Origin: UBA288 sp964461885
GTDB taxonomy: Archaea; Halobacteriota; Methanomicrobia; Methanomicrobiales; Methanospirillaceae
NCBI GenBank assembly: GCA_964461885.1
Contig: CAYWVY010000003.1
Span: 1-64,000 of the forward strand
DNA: 64,000 nucleotides
Direction: 5' to 3'
Shown piece after piece: positions 50,088 through 59,900 of this stretch (position 1 is its first letter; every line of letters starts with the position of its first letter). The notes beneath the pieces are model-generated. The model worked only from the letters and a program-made list of their open reading frames with translations, searched no databases and had not been told where the DNA came from. A program made the translations under genes and the position numbers.

Positions 50088-50104
50088 GATCTACTTCTTG
50101 GGGG

Positions 50105-50118
50105 TAGTTTTTTTAAGG
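50105..50118 (-). promoter_or_regulatory. TATA box of the short minus-strand gene
   Basis: Minus strand GCCTTAAAAAAACT, centred about 25 bases before the ATG at 50087. Confidence 0.5.
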
Positions 50119-50618
50119 CTCTTGACTTCTTCTTTATTACTCTAAGACCAGCATATCAGCCCCGTTCGGTCGAAGGGCCGAATCGTGCTACCTGATGGCC
50201 TTGGCCGTGGTCATAAACCCGCCCGCGGTTTATACCCGTACATTATCCTCTTTTCGATGCCACCAGTCAGGATCGAGCGAGCGTATAGACGGCAATAACT
50301 ACGAGAAGAGGTTGGCCTGCGATCGTCCTGTACGGGGACCATCAGTAAAACTGATGCAGCTCGACGGCTTGAGCGACGGCGACGAGTTCGATCATCTGGG
50401 CTGCGATCCCGAACCACAACCACCGTCGCGCCGTCGCGTCGTCCATGTCGAAGACTGGCATTGGCGTATTATCGCAGTATCGATGTGCTCATGCGCCCTT
50501 CCATGTGTATACGGGAGTGCTTAGTCAGAATTAAGAAATAAGTGGATTATTTAAAACCCGCCTCCCCTCTTGCAGCGGGGGGCCCGCGGACAAATTTTCC
50601 GGTCGGAGGTTAATATCT

Positions 50619-50840
50619 GTGGCTACGCCGGTCCCAATGTCAATTCCCCCGCGGATGCCGGATGCCACATCGCGAATTTCCACCAAGATTCCGGATGGAG
50701 GGATCTTCGGGACGTTGCCTACGACAGAGCGTCGCGCGCAGAAGCGGACACCTGTCGAGCTTGCCTTTCTGACTGAAGCAAGCGTCCTATCGGCCGTTGG
50801 AGCTGTCGTTACCACTGCCATAGGTCGGCTGAATGGGTAG
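50619..50840 (+). CDS. Doubtful small protein
   Basis: A 73-residue reading from GTG 50619, preceded by GGAGGT at 50605-50610 and by the A/T element ATTATTTAAAA at 50545-50555. The sequence is Pro/Thr/Arg-rich at the start and ends with a hydrophobic segment (ASVLSAVGAVVTTAIG). The opposite strand is equally open here. Only the promoter and Shine-Dalgarno favour this reading. Confidence 0.25.
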   Translation: MATPVPMSIPPRMPDATSRISTKIPDGGIFGTLPTTERRAQKRTPVELAFLTEASVLSAVGAVVTTAIGRLNG

Positions 50841-51095
50841 ACGACATGCTGGGCGGGATCCGTTGGGACCGGCCCGCCGCCCGGTGAGGAGCGTTCAGGT
50901 CCAGGAGGCGTCCGGAACGCGGGGGTCCATCTCGTTGCGGGCAAACGGGTTCATTAAACCTCATGCTTCAATAAACCGAATCACCGATAGTTGATAGATG
51001 ACCCGGGCACCTCCCGGCGCCGGGCATCACCCTCTCCATCAGCCTCCGGGGCTGCATGCATCGGCGGCCGCCCCCTTTTTTTTCACTGCGGACCG

Positions 51096-51572
51096 TCAGG
51101 TCCGGCCGATTCGCTCTTTCGCGTAGTCGCGCTCGAGCAGGATGTACGGAGCCCGGCGCATGCCGAGGCGCTCGTACGCGGCCTGCGCCGTCGCGTTTCC
51201 GGCCTCGACGTAGAGCCGCAGGCCGGTCACATCCGGTCGGGCCTCGGCCATCGCCTCGACCGTCCGGTAGAGCCGGGCGAAGATCCCCTGCCGGCGGCAA
51301 TCGGGCCGGACATACACCGACTGGATCCACCAGAAGTCCCCGCTCCGCCAGTCGGACCACTCGTACGTCACCATGCACTGGCCGACGACAGCAGCGCCCT
51401 CCATCGCGACGAGGTAGAAACCCCGGCCCGGCTCCTCCAGGATCGTTCTGACGCCGGAGAGGGCCGTCTCGGGGGTGATCTCCCACTCCTCGGTCTCGAG
51501 CGCGATCGCACGGTTGTTTGCCGCGATCGCACTGGCGTCGGCCGGGACGGCCGCCCGGATCGTGATCTCCAT
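51096..51572 (-). CDS. GNAT family N-acetyltransferase
   Basis: A 158-residue GNAT enzyme, possibly acting on amines or proteins. Strand beta1 is EITIRAAVPADASAIAANN; the acetyl-CoA-binding loop is VRPDCRRQGIFARLYR (the R/Q-x-x-G-x-A pattern QGIFA), and the C-terminal AQAAYERLGMRRAPY closes the fold. The ATG at 51572 is preferred to the GTG three codons upstream. Substrate unknown. It stands alone between the AT-rich region and the divergent membrane-anchored protein. Confidence 0.88.
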   Translation of the reverse strand: MEITIRAAVPADASAIAANNRAIALETEEWEITPETALSGVRTILEEPGRGFYLVAMEGAAVVGQCMVTYEWSDWRSGDFWWIQSVYVRPDCRRQGIFARLYRTVEAMAEARPDVTGLRLYVEAGNATAQAAYERLGMRRAPYILLERDYAKERIGRT

Positions 51573-51696
51573 GGTACGCACTCGACGGCGGCCCAGAAAA
51601 ACCGGCGTGGACAGCGGGGGCTGGTTCCATCTCGTGCGACCGATTCGAGGCCGGCCAGCAGGACCGCGCGATTTTTCTACCCGGCGGGCGGACTAT

Positions 51697-52230
51697 ATGA
51701 CTGGTATCATGGCCGCTTCCCCTCCCGTCGCACCACCATCGCCCGACGCCGATGCCGGGCCCACAGAACGGGGCCGGCGGCGCTCGTTCTACCTCTTCGC
51801 CCTGCTCTTTCTCGTGATCGTGGCCCTTGTCATCGCCATGCTCGCCGCGGGGCTCATGTCCGGCGGGGGAGAGCGGCAGTTCGAGCTCGCGATCACCCCC
51901 TCGGGCGGCGAGATCGGCCCGGACGAGCGGATGGACGTGGAGGTTCGTATCACAGCCATCCGCGAGGGACTCATGTTCTTCGAGCACGACCTGCCCGTGA
52001 CCCTCCGGGCCGAGGACGTGCCGCCCGGCATCTACGTCACCTTCAACCCGGCAACCGGGCTGCCCGACCCTGTGTTCACGTCGCGCATGCTCGTCGCCCA
52101 CGCCGGAGCGCAACCGGGAGTATACTCGTTCACCGTCCTCGCGACCGGGGCCGACGGCCGGAGCCTCTCCCTTCCGTTCCGGCTCCAGGTCACCGAAGCT
52201 GCGCCGAGCGCGACGGCGACGGCCCGATAA
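51697..52230 (+). CDS. Membrane-anchored Ig-like protein
   Basis: A 177-residue protein with a short cytoplasmic basic/proline-rich start, one transmembrane helix (SFYLFALLFLVIVALVIAML, about 34-53), and an extracellular beta-rich domain (about 60-170, ELAITPSGGEIGPDERMDVE) that resembles Ig-like or CARDB-type surface domains. The ATG at 51697 is 25 bases after ATTTTTCT (a possible TATA); the ATG at 51709 is an alternative. Function unknown. Confidence 0.7.
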   Translation: MTGIMAASPPVAPPSPDADAGPTERGRRRSFYLFALLFLVIVALVIAMLAAGLMSGGGERQFELAITPSGGEIGPDERMDVEVRITAIREGLMFFEHDLPVTLRAEDVPPGIYVTFNPATGLPDPVFTSRMLVAHAGAQPGVYSFTVLATGADGRSLSLPFRLQVTEAAPSATATAR

Positions 52231-52263
52231 CCCTTTCTCGTCTGCCGTCGGAATCACGGGCGT

Positions 52264-53091
52264 ATGAGGATCAGCGGCATCCCCGAACGCCCACGGGTCG
52301 GGCTCGGCGGCGAGGGCGTGCTCAGAACCACCGGCCGCGAGGCCGGCGCGACGGCCGTGATCGTCGAGGCTCTCGAGCGCGGTATCCGCTATTTCGACTC
52401 GGCCCGGGCCTACGCGGATAGCGAGCTCTACCACGGCCGGGTCTGGGGTGAACGGTCAGCCCGCCGGGACGGGATCTACCTGACGAGCAAGTCGGCGAGC
52501 CGGTCGTATGCGGGGGCCATTGCGGACCTGAAACTGACCCTCGCCCGGATGCAGACCGACTACCTGGACCTCTGGCAGGTCCACGATCTCCGGACACGGC
52601 CCGAGCTCCGCGCGATCGAGGGGCCGAACGGGGCGCTCCAGGCCTTCCTCGAGGCGAAAGAGGCCGGGCTCGTGAAACAGATCGGGGTCACGGGCCATCA
52701 TGACCCAACCGTGCTCGCCGAGGCGGTCGAGCGCTGGCCCGTCGACACGGTGCTCCTGCCCGTCAATCCGGTCGAGGCCGTGATCGGGGGCTTCGTCGAC
52801 CGCGTCCTCGAGACGGCCGAGGCCGCGGGTGTCGCGCCGATCGGGATGAAGGTGCTCGGCCGCGGCCACTACGTCGCGCCCGACGGCGGGATCACGGCCG
52901 AGGTCCTGATCCGGTACGCCCTCACCTTCCCGGTCCGCATGGCGATCGTCGGCTGCGACACCACGACCGAGGTGGCGGTCCTGCTCCGGGCCGCTGCGGC
53001 CGGCCCCCTCGATCCGGCCGAGGCCGACGCCCTGGTCGAGGCCTTCCGGCCCGTGGCCCGGCGGCTCGCCTATTACCGGGGGGTGTTCTGA
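52264..53091 (+). CDS. Aldo/keto reductase family protein
   Basis: A 275-residue aldo/keto-reductase TIM-barrel protein. The catalytic tetrad is visible: Asp in YFDSARAY (about 43-50), Tyr of ELYHGR, Lys in YLTSKS (about 73-78), and His in WQVHDL (about 103-108). Later strands show IGVTGHHDP and ILVNPVEA-like LLPVNPVEAV. Short archaeal members of this type often lack the typical NADP signature and the final iron-sulfur part of longer relatives. Substrate unknown. The gene is downstream of the membrane-anchored protein by 33 bases. Confidence 0.9.
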   Translation: MRISGIPERPRVGLGGEGVLRTTGREAGATAVIVEALERGIRYFDSARAYADSELYHGRVWGERSARRDGIYLTSKSASRSYAGAIADLKLTLARMQTDYLDLWQVHDLRTRPELRAIEGPNGALQAFLEAKEAGLVKQIGVTGHHDPTVLAEAVERWPVDTVLLPVNPVEAVIGGFVDRVLETAEAAGVAPIGMKVLGRGHYVAPDGGITAEVLIRYALTFPVRMAIVGCDTTTEVAVLLRAAAAGPLDPAEADALVEAFRPVARRLAYYRGVF

Positions 53092-53131
53092 CGATCGCCG
53101 CCGGCGGGGCGGGGTCCGGGCCCCTCCATGC

Positions 53132-53563
53132 CTATGCCGGGTCGCGGCGCATGGGCGAGACCCCGCAGCCCATCATCTCGCCGAAGCAGAACGCGAGCCG
53201 CTCGCGGATCGACGGTGGGAGCCGTGCCTCGGGGACCGGTACCCAGCCGAACGACCCATAGAACCCGATCAGCGGGATGGTCGAGTGGAGCCAGAGGATC
53301 TCCGAGCCGAACTCGCCGAGCACGGCCTGGACGAGCCGGCGTGCGAGCCCCTCGCCCCGGTGGGTCTCCGAGACGAAGACACCGTCGACCTCGAAACCGT
53401 CGGGGTGGCACCGGACGCGCGCCGTCCCGACGAGGGTTCCGTCTGAGAACGCCCCGAAGACACGGTCGATCGCCCGGTCAGTCTGCTGGCCGCGGTACTG
53501 CTCCCAGAGCCGGTCCACGTGCGGAAACTCCTCCTGCCCGAGTTCCGATATCGTGATCTCCAT
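53132..53563 (-). CDS. GNAT acetyltransferase, paralogue of the Usp-GNAT fusion
   Basis: A 143-residue GNAT. It is unusually similar to the last third of the protein at 54949: both have EFPxxDxxWxxY, the phrase AIDRVFGAF or AVDRVFALF, RCHPDGFEVDGVF or RRHPDGHEVDAVF, an R-G-x-G-x-A-R CoA loop (HRGEGLARRL here) and VSPMRR at the end. So one gene pool produced a stand-alone and a fused form within 1.5 kb. The substrate is unknown. It is divergent from the kinase-like gene at 53648, 84 bases away. Confidence 0.85.
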   Translation of the reverse strand: MEITISELGQEEFPHVDRLWEQYRGQQTDRAIDRVFGAFSDGTLVGTARVRCHPDGFEVDGVFVSETHRGEGLARRLVQAVLGEFGSEILWLHSTIPLIGFYGSFGWVPVPEARLPPSIRERLAFCFGEMMGCGVSPMRRDPA

Positions 53564-53647
53564 GACTGGATCGACGGCGGGGCCCGGGATAAACCCGTCG
53601 ATCCGCCGTGGCAATCTTTTTTGCGGGGGCAGTCCGATATCCGCTTT

Positions 53648-54952
53648 ATGTCTGTTGGGGAGTGGCGTCGAGTCCCGATCCGCCCAGCCATCGTGGCGGG
53701 GTCGGCCGCCCTGACCTTGCTCGCCAACCTCGCCGGTCTCCTCGCCGGGGTCACGGTCGTGCTCCCGCATTTCCTCTACGTGCCGATCGCGCTGGCCGGT
53801 TACTGGTACCCCCGCCGCGGTATCTTGATCGCGATCGGCATCGCGGCCTCGTACGCGGCCATGGCCCTGGCCCTCACCCCGTCGGAATGGCTCGCGATCG
53901 CGGCGCGGACGTTCACCCTGATCGCACTCGGGGCCCTGATCGCGTACCTGTCGCGCCGGCTCGCGGCCGAGGAGGCTCGCTACCGCGGGCTCTTCGACCA
54001 CTCGGTCGCGGGGATACTGGTCGTGGACGCCGACGGCGTGGTCAGGGATGCGAACCCGCGGGCGGCCGCGCTCACCGGCCGCGGAACGGGCGAACTGGCG
54101 GGGATCCCCCTCGCGGCGATCTCGGACGATCCCGGGGCCGCGACGGAGTTCCTGGCCGCGGTCGCCCGCAGACCGGTCGAGCACGCCGAGCTCGACCTGA
54201 TCCACGCCGAACGCCGCCCGGTCCACGCCCTGGCCTCGGGCACCCCGCTCGGCAACGGCCTGGCGCTCGTGACCCTCGCGGACGTGACTGAGGAACGCAT
54301 GGCCCGGGCGGCACTCGAGGCCGCGAACCAGACCATGGCGAGCGTTGCCATGATCCTGGACCGCGACCTGACCGGGGACGTCGCGGCCCTGGACGCCAGC
54401 CTCGAGCGGGGCCGGGAGACCGTGGACGACCCCGAGACGCTCGCGCTCCTCCGTCGGATCGGCGAAGGGGTGGCGGCGGTCGCGCGCCGCATCGAGATCT
54501 CACGCGAGTTCAGGGTGCTCGGGACCCGGCCGTCCGCCTGGCAGCCGGTCCAGGCTGCGATAGAGGAGGCCGGGGCCCGCCTCGACCCGGGGCCGGTCGC
54601 GGTCCGGCCCTGGACCACGCGGCTCGAGATCTACGCGGACCCTGCGCTCCCCGTTGCATTCTACCATCTCCTGCACAACGCAACCCGGCCTGAGACCGGG
54701 GCGACGGCGGTCGTGATCACGTACCGGTACGGCCCCGGCGGCTGCCAGATCATCGTCGAGGATAACGGCCTCGGGATCCCCGCCGGTGAGCGGGGCACCC
54801 TCTTCTCGCCGGCGGCCGGCCGGTACGGCCGCGGGCTCTACCTCGCCCGGGAGATCCTGGGGATCACCGGCATCGGGATCACGGAAGAGGGCACGGGCTC
54901 GGGGGCCCGGTTCGTGCTCTCCGTGCCGGCCGGGGGGTGCCGCGTCCCATGA
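53648..54952 (+). CDS. PAS-domain histidine-kinase-like protein lacking phosphoacceptor His
   Basis: A 434-residue membrane protein: four hydrophobic helices (about 13-100; the LPHFLYVPIALAGYWYPRRG loop is common to methanogen sensor kinases), a PAS domain (about 112-220), a kinase-dimerisation-like helix and an HATPase (N-box LLHNATRP, G1 DNGLGIPAGERG, G2 region RYGRGLYLAREILG). The phosphoacceptor position aligned with TRHDIDNQL of the kinase at 25585 reads LDRDLTGDV, with Arg239 in place of His, so autophosphorylation in the normal way is not expected. The stop overlaps the Usp-GNAT start (ATGA), linking sensor to effector. Confidence 0.85.
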   Translation: MSVGEWRRVPIRPAIVAGSAALTLLANLAGLLAGVTVVLPHFLYVPIALAGYWYPRRGILIAIGIAASYAAMALALTPSEWLAIAARTFTLIALGALIAYLSRRLAAEEARYRGLFDHSVAGILVVDADGVVRDANPRAAALTGRGTGELAGIPLAAISDDPGAATEFLAAVARRPVEHAELDLIHAERRPVHALASGTPLGNGLALVTLADVTEERMARAALEAANQTMASVAMILDRDLTGDVAALDASLERGRETVDDPETLALLRRIGEGVAAVARRIEISREFRVLGTRPSAWQPVQAAIEEAGARLDPGPVAVRPWTTRLEIYADPALPVAFYHLLHNATRPETGATAVVITYRYGPGGCQIIVEDNGLGIPAGERGTLFSPAAGRYGRGLYLAREILGITGIGITEEGTGSGARFVLSVPAGGCRVP

Positions 54953-56124
54953 CCTGGACGCGCGTGCTCGTCCCGACCGATCTCTCCGCCGAGAGCGAAC
55001 GCGCTGCCGACGCCTGCCTCGACCTCCCGGGCCGCCCGCTCCTGCTGCTGGTCCACGTCGGCGATCCGTCCCCGGCGCTCGATACCGAGGCCGATCGGCT
55101 TCGTGCTCTCGGTGCCACAGTCGAGACCCGGGCGACGGCCCGGGGCGAACGGACGATCGCGAACACCCTCCTTGAGATGGTCCACGAGGAGGCGGCCGAC
55201 CTCGTCGTCATCGGCGCCCGAGGGCGCGGACGGGCCCTGGACCGGCTCCTCGGCTCGGTCTCCGAGGCCGTGCTCCGGGGCGCGCAGATCGATGTGCTTG
55301 TGGTCCGCGGACGCTGCGGGAGCCCGCTCTTTGCCCGGGTGCTCGCCCCGACCGACCTCTCGCCCACCTCGGTCGAGGCCGCCGAACGCCTTGCGGCCAC
55401 GGGCGCAGTCGGCGAGGGGATATTGCTCCACGTCGGCCCCGACGCTGACGGCCTCGAGGCGATCGCGGCCGGTCTCGGTTGGCGTGCGCTGAATCGCAAG
55501 GCCCCGGTCGTCGCCGGGCTGATCGGGGCCGCGCTCGAGGAGGAGGCGACGGCGATCGCCCTCTGCCGCGTCGGCGGCGCGGACGCGGTCGCGGGCATCC
55601 CCCTCGGCCCCGTCGCGGAGGGCGTGGCCCTCACGGCTCCCTGCCCGGTCCTGCTCGCGTACCCCCGCGCGATCCTCACACTCGCGGTCCGCGAGCTCGG
55701 TTCGGCCGAGTTCCCCCTCGCCGACGAGGTCTGGCGCGACTACCACGAGACCCGCGGGGATCCGGCCGTCGACCGGGTCTTCGCCCTCTTCGCGGGGGGG
55801 ACCATCGGCGCGCTGGCCCGGTGCCGGCGCCACCCGGACGGCCACGAGGTCGACGCGGTCTTCACGCCCCCTCCGTTCCGGGGCCGGGGCTACGCCCGGC
55901 ACGTCCTGTCCGGACTCGTGGAGGCCTGCCATAACGAGGACCTCTTCATGTACTCAGTCGCGGACCTCGAGCCGTTCTACGCGGCCTTCGGCTTCGTGCT
56001 GATCCCCGAGACCGAGCTCCCGCCGACGGTCCGCGAACGGTATACCTGGGCCGCCGGCGATATGGAAGCGGCCGAGGTCACGCCCATGCGCCGGCCCGCC
56101 GGCTGGTACGCGCGGGACGACTGA
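54949..56124 (+). CDS. Usp-Usp-GNAT fusion protein
   Basis: A 391-residue three-domain protein. Residues 1-125 and 130-245 are universal-stress-protein domains: VLVPTDLSAESERAADAC, then the ATP-binding GARGRGRALDRLLGSVSEAV (G-2x-G-9x-G pattern), and a second copy with VLAPTDLSPTSVEAAE whose nucleotide-binding loop is degenerate. Residues about 247-385 are a GNAT acetyltransferase (FRGRGYARHVL CoA loop). The combination suggests an ATP- or stress-sensed acetyltransferase. Translational coupling to the kinase-like gene supports one signalling module. Confidence 0.88.
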   Translation: MTWTRVLVPTDLSAESERAADACLDLPGRPLLLLVHVGDPSPALDTEADRLRALGATVETRATARGERTIANTLLEMVHEEAADLVVIGARGRGRALDRLLGSVSEAVLRGAQIDVLVVRGRCGSPLFARVLAPTDLSPTSVEAAERLAATGAVGEGILLHVGPDADGLEAIAAGLGWRALNRKAPVVAGLIGAALEEEATAIALCRVGGADAVAGIPLGPVAEGVALTAPCPVLLAYPRAILTLAVRELGSAEFPLADEVWRDYHETRGDPAVDRVFALFAGGTIGALARCRRHPDGHEVDAVFTPPPFRGRGYARHVLSGLVEACHNEDLFMYSVADLEPFYAAFGFVLIPETELPPTVRERYTWAAGDMEAAEVTPMRRPAGWYARDD

Positions 56125-56174
56125 CGCCGGCCGACCCGCGGCCTCATCAGGTCGCGGGCCCAACGCCTGTGACG

Positions 56175-56918
56175 ATGGCCGACGTCAGCTATGTCCTCCC
56201 CGACACCCTTTCCGGCGAGCCCGCCGAGCGGGAGACGTTTGCCCGCCGCTGCGGCTGCGACCTCGTGGAGGTCGCTCCCGGCGCCGCCCCGCCGCCGGCC
56301 CTGCCCTGGCTGCTCCGGGCCGCCTCGACTGACGAGGACGGCCGGGACCGACCGCGCTGGCACGATCGGGCCTGGACCGCCGCGTTCGTATCGGCGGTCC
56401 TCGGGGCCGGCGATCCCGCCCTGGCCGCGGTCGTGATCGAGCCCGGGGACGAGTGGAGCCGGCCCGCCGACCTGGTCCGGGCGATCGCCGCTGTCCGTGA
56501 CGGCCTCCACGCCCGGTTCGGCGGGGCCCCGGCCGTCCTGGTGGCCAACCGGGCCGAGCAGTCCCTTCCCGACGGCGTCGCGCTCGCCGGGTTCTGGGAT
56601 CACCTCCGCCGCCGCACCCCGGAGCTCGCCCCCCACACCGGCATCGCGCTCGACGCGCCCGAATTCTACGCCGCGACAAGGACGCGCATGACAGCCGAGC
56701 TTGCGCTCGTCCCGCCCGACGCCCTCCGGTACGTCCGGCTCCACACGCGGGGGGGAAAGCCCGACCTCAACGACCCCCTTCCCTGGCGGGCCGTCTTCGG
56801 CCTGGTCCGCCGGGTGCCCGGGCCGGTCCTGCTCGCGCCGGCCGTGAACGATTCGACAGCGCTCGAGCCGGCCATCCTCTTCTGCATGGTCTCACTCCAG
56901 GGCCGGGCCTTCACCTGA
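56175..56918 (+). CDS. Hypothetical protein
   Basis: A 247-residue soluble protein without recognised family. The alternating strands and helices (AAVVIEPGDEWSRPADLVRAI, APAVLVANRAEQSLPDG, GPVLLAPAVNDSTALEPAILF) suggest an alpha/beta or TIM-barrel-like fold, possibly a divergent DUF72/glycosidase type, but no motif is decisive. ATG 56175 is chosen over GTG 56169. It lies between the Usp-GNAT gene and the helicase gene in the same direction, at 50 bases from each. Confidence 0.6.
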   Translation: MADVSYVLPDTLSGEPAERETFARRCGCDLVEVAPGAAPPPALPWLLRAASTDEDGRDRPRWHDRAWTAAFVSAVLGAGDPALAAVVIEPGDEWSRPADLVRAIAAVRDGLHARFGGAPAVLVANRAEQSLPDGVALAGFWDHLRRRTPELAPHTGIALDAPEFYAATRTRMTAELALVPPDALRYVRLHTRGGKPDLNDPLPWRAVFGLVRRVPGPVLLAPAVNDSTALEPAILFCMVSLQGRAFT

Positions 56919-56970
56919 GCCGGCCGCACCGTTTCGGATCCTTTTTCCCGGTCCGCGCACATCATCACGT

Positions 56971-59900
56971 ATGCTTCTGGATCCACGGCAGGCCGAAGCC
57001 GTGGAGAAGGACGGCATCCAGCTGATCCTGGCCGGCCCGGGGTCGGGCAAGACCCGCGTCATCACCGAGAAGATCGCCCGCCTTCTCGAGAATCGTGTCG
57101 ATCCCGACACGATCCTCGCGCTCACCTACTCGGAGAAGGCGGCGCAGGAGATGGCCGACCGGTGCGCTGAACGAACCGGCAGGACCGGGATCGCGATCCA
57201 CACCTTCCACTCCTTCTGCCTCCAGGTCATCCGCGACCACGTGCTCGAGTCCGGCATCGCCACGACCGCAGGGGTCATCTCGAAGCCGAACCAGCTCGCC
57301 TGGGGCCTCCGGAACATCGACACCTTCGATTTTTCGACGATCGCGGTCGGCAACAACGCGGCCGCCGTTATCAAGGCCGTGCTTGAGGGGATCAGCGCGT
57401 TTCGCGACGAGGCAATAGGGTCCGACGAGCTGACCCGGTACCTCGAGGAGGCGCCCGATGACGAGCCTGCCGGCCGACTCCGCGACCTGCTCGCGGTCTA
57501 CCGGGCGTACGAGCAGTACAAGCGGGCCGAGCATCTGATCGACTACCCGGACATGGTCCACGGGGCCGTCCGGCTGCTCGAGCGGAAGCCCGGGATCCGC
57601 GACGAGTACCGCCGGCAGTACTCGCACGTCCTCGTCGACGAGTTCCAGGATACGAACTGGATCCAGCTCCGCCTGCTCAAGCTCCTGGCCGGCGATCATC
57701 TCTGCGTCGTCGCCGACGACGACCAGACGATCTACCGGTTCCGCGGCGCGTACCTCACCAACCTCGACGAGGTCAAGCGGACCTGGCCGGACTGCCGCGG
57801 GACCCTCCTCGACCGCAACTACCGCTCCACCTCGACCATCCTCGCCCTCGCCCTTCGGCTGATGCAGTCCGCGCCGAACCGGACGCCGAAAGAGATCACG
57901 ACCGCGAACCCCGAGGGCGAGCCGGTTGTCTTCGCCCGCTGCGCGAACGAGGAGGCCCAGGTCGCGTTCGTCCGCGACAAGATCGCCGCTCTGCTCGAGG
58001 CTGAGTTCCTGCCCCGGCGGGAATCGGCCCCGCGGCGGTTCCGCCACGGGGACATCGCGGTCCTCTGCCGAAAAAGAGAGCAGGGCGCGGCCCTCGCGCA
58101 CGCCCTCGCCCAAAACGGAATCCCCTGCACCTACCGCGGCGAGGTCGATCTCTTCCGCCTCCCCGAGACCCGGGGCGTCCTGGCATGGCTCCGGGCCGTG
58201 GACAACCCCTGTGCGGCTGGCGCCTCTCTGCACCGGCTCATGCGTGCCGCCGGCACCCCCGAGCCCACCGTCCAGCACCTGCACGCGGGGGCCCGGCGGT
58301 ACGCGGACCCCGTCCTCGGGGACGACGGGGTCTGGGCGGCCATGCTCAGGGCGGCCGACCTCGTGCCGGACGAGGCCCCGCTCGTGGCCGAACTCGCCCG
58401 AGCCGTCGGCCGGCTCATCGCGGAGAAGGAGACAACACCTCTGCCCGCGCTCGTCCACAAGGTCCTCTTCCGTGGCGCCGGGCTCTACCGGCGCGCCCTC
58501 GGCAGGGAGGACACCCGGTCCGTCGCCGCGCTCAACGCTTTCTACCGGATCGCGGTCGAGTACGACGCGGCCACGCGCGAGGCCGGGCTCCCGGACTTTC
58601 TCGAGCACCTCCGGGTCCTGGCCGAGTTCCCGGTCGAGGTGGAGACCGGGTCGGGCGAGGACGCGGTCCAGGTGATGACCGTGCACAAATCCAAGGGGAC
58701 CGAGTTCCCGGCTGTCTTTGTCCTCGACCTCTCGGCCGCGCACTTCCCGCTCAGCTACCGGGAGAAGCGGTTCGCGGTCCCGGCCGAGCTCGCCCGGGGT
58801 CTCCGGGGCGACGACGACGAACGGGCCCTCTTTCTCCAGGAGGAGCGGCGGCTCCTCTATGTCGCGATGACCCGTGCCGAGGAACGGCTATACCTGACCC
58901 GGGTCGTGCGGCACGGACGGAACCGGAACGAGACCAGGCCGTCGGTCTTTCTCCGGGAACTCGGGGTCGACAAGAACCCGCTGGTCCAGACCGTCGAGGT
59001 GGACGCACCCATCGCCGCCGGGCCCGTCGCGGGCGAGCCCCAGGATTCGCTCGAGGCGCTCCGCGAGGCCGGGGTCGAGCAACTCGCCCGCGCCGCGGCT
59101 GAGGCCCGGCACACGGCCGCGTTCGCCCATCTGGTCGCGCTCGAGCGGCTCCGTATCGCGGCCGGCGGGGGCGACGGGTCGGCCTTCGACCCGGCCTCGT
59201 TCCTCGTCGGCGCGTGGCCGATGGCGGAGATCGTGCTCCCCGGCACCCCGCCTCGCCCGCCAGAGGTCCCGGAGGGGTTCGCCTTCTCCGCCTCGTCCCT
59301 CGGCTGCTACGCCGACTGTCCCCTCCGGTTCAAGTTCGAGCACCTGCTCGGGGTCCCGGCTCCGCCGGGGGCTCGGGCCGGCCTCGGTTCCGCGGTCCAC
59401 ATGGCGATCGAGGCGCTCTCGAAGGACCTCCTCCGGGGGATCGAGCGGGACCGAAACGAGGCCGTCGCCATCCTGGAGGGGTGCTGGCAGTCGTCGGCGT
59501 ACGCCTCGGAACGGCACGAGGCTGAGGACTGGCGGACGGCTGTCGCCCTCCTCGATACCTACCTGGCCTGGCAGGCCACGAACCGGAACGAGATCGTCGA
59601 TGTGGAGCGGCGGTTTTCGTTCCCGTACGAGGACCGGCCGATCCGGGGGTCCATCGACCGTATCGAGCGGCGGCCTGACGGCCGGCTGGTCGTGGTCGAC
59701 TTCAAGACGGGCGCCCTCTCGTCCGCACCCACGATAGGGGCTGTGCAGGCCGAGGTCCAGCTGAACCTCTACGCCCTCGCGGTCGCCGAAGAGTTCGGCG
59801 CGTTCCCGGCAGAGGCCGCGTATCTCTACCTGCGGGAGCCACGGTACATCCCGTATTGTCCTACCGGGGCGACCATGGGGGCGTTCCTGGAACGCCTCAC

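Larger units (their letters stand above)
49649..51095. other. 1.4-kb AT-richer region with little coding potential
   Basis: Between the radical SAM gene and the GNAT gene at 51096 the sequence is visibly poorer in GC than elsewhere and lacks long reading frames, except for two short candidates listed separately (49892-50087 minus, 50619-50840 plus). Promoter-like A/T motifs occur near 50105-50118 and 50545-50555. No tRNA, repeat array or transposase was recognised. Confidence 0.6.

Noticed and set aside
50531..50944. 137-codon frame on the minus strand in the AT-richer region
   Set aside because: No family resemblance, odd composition and no start signal; the plus reading has a promoter and Shine-Dalgarno but is also doubtful.
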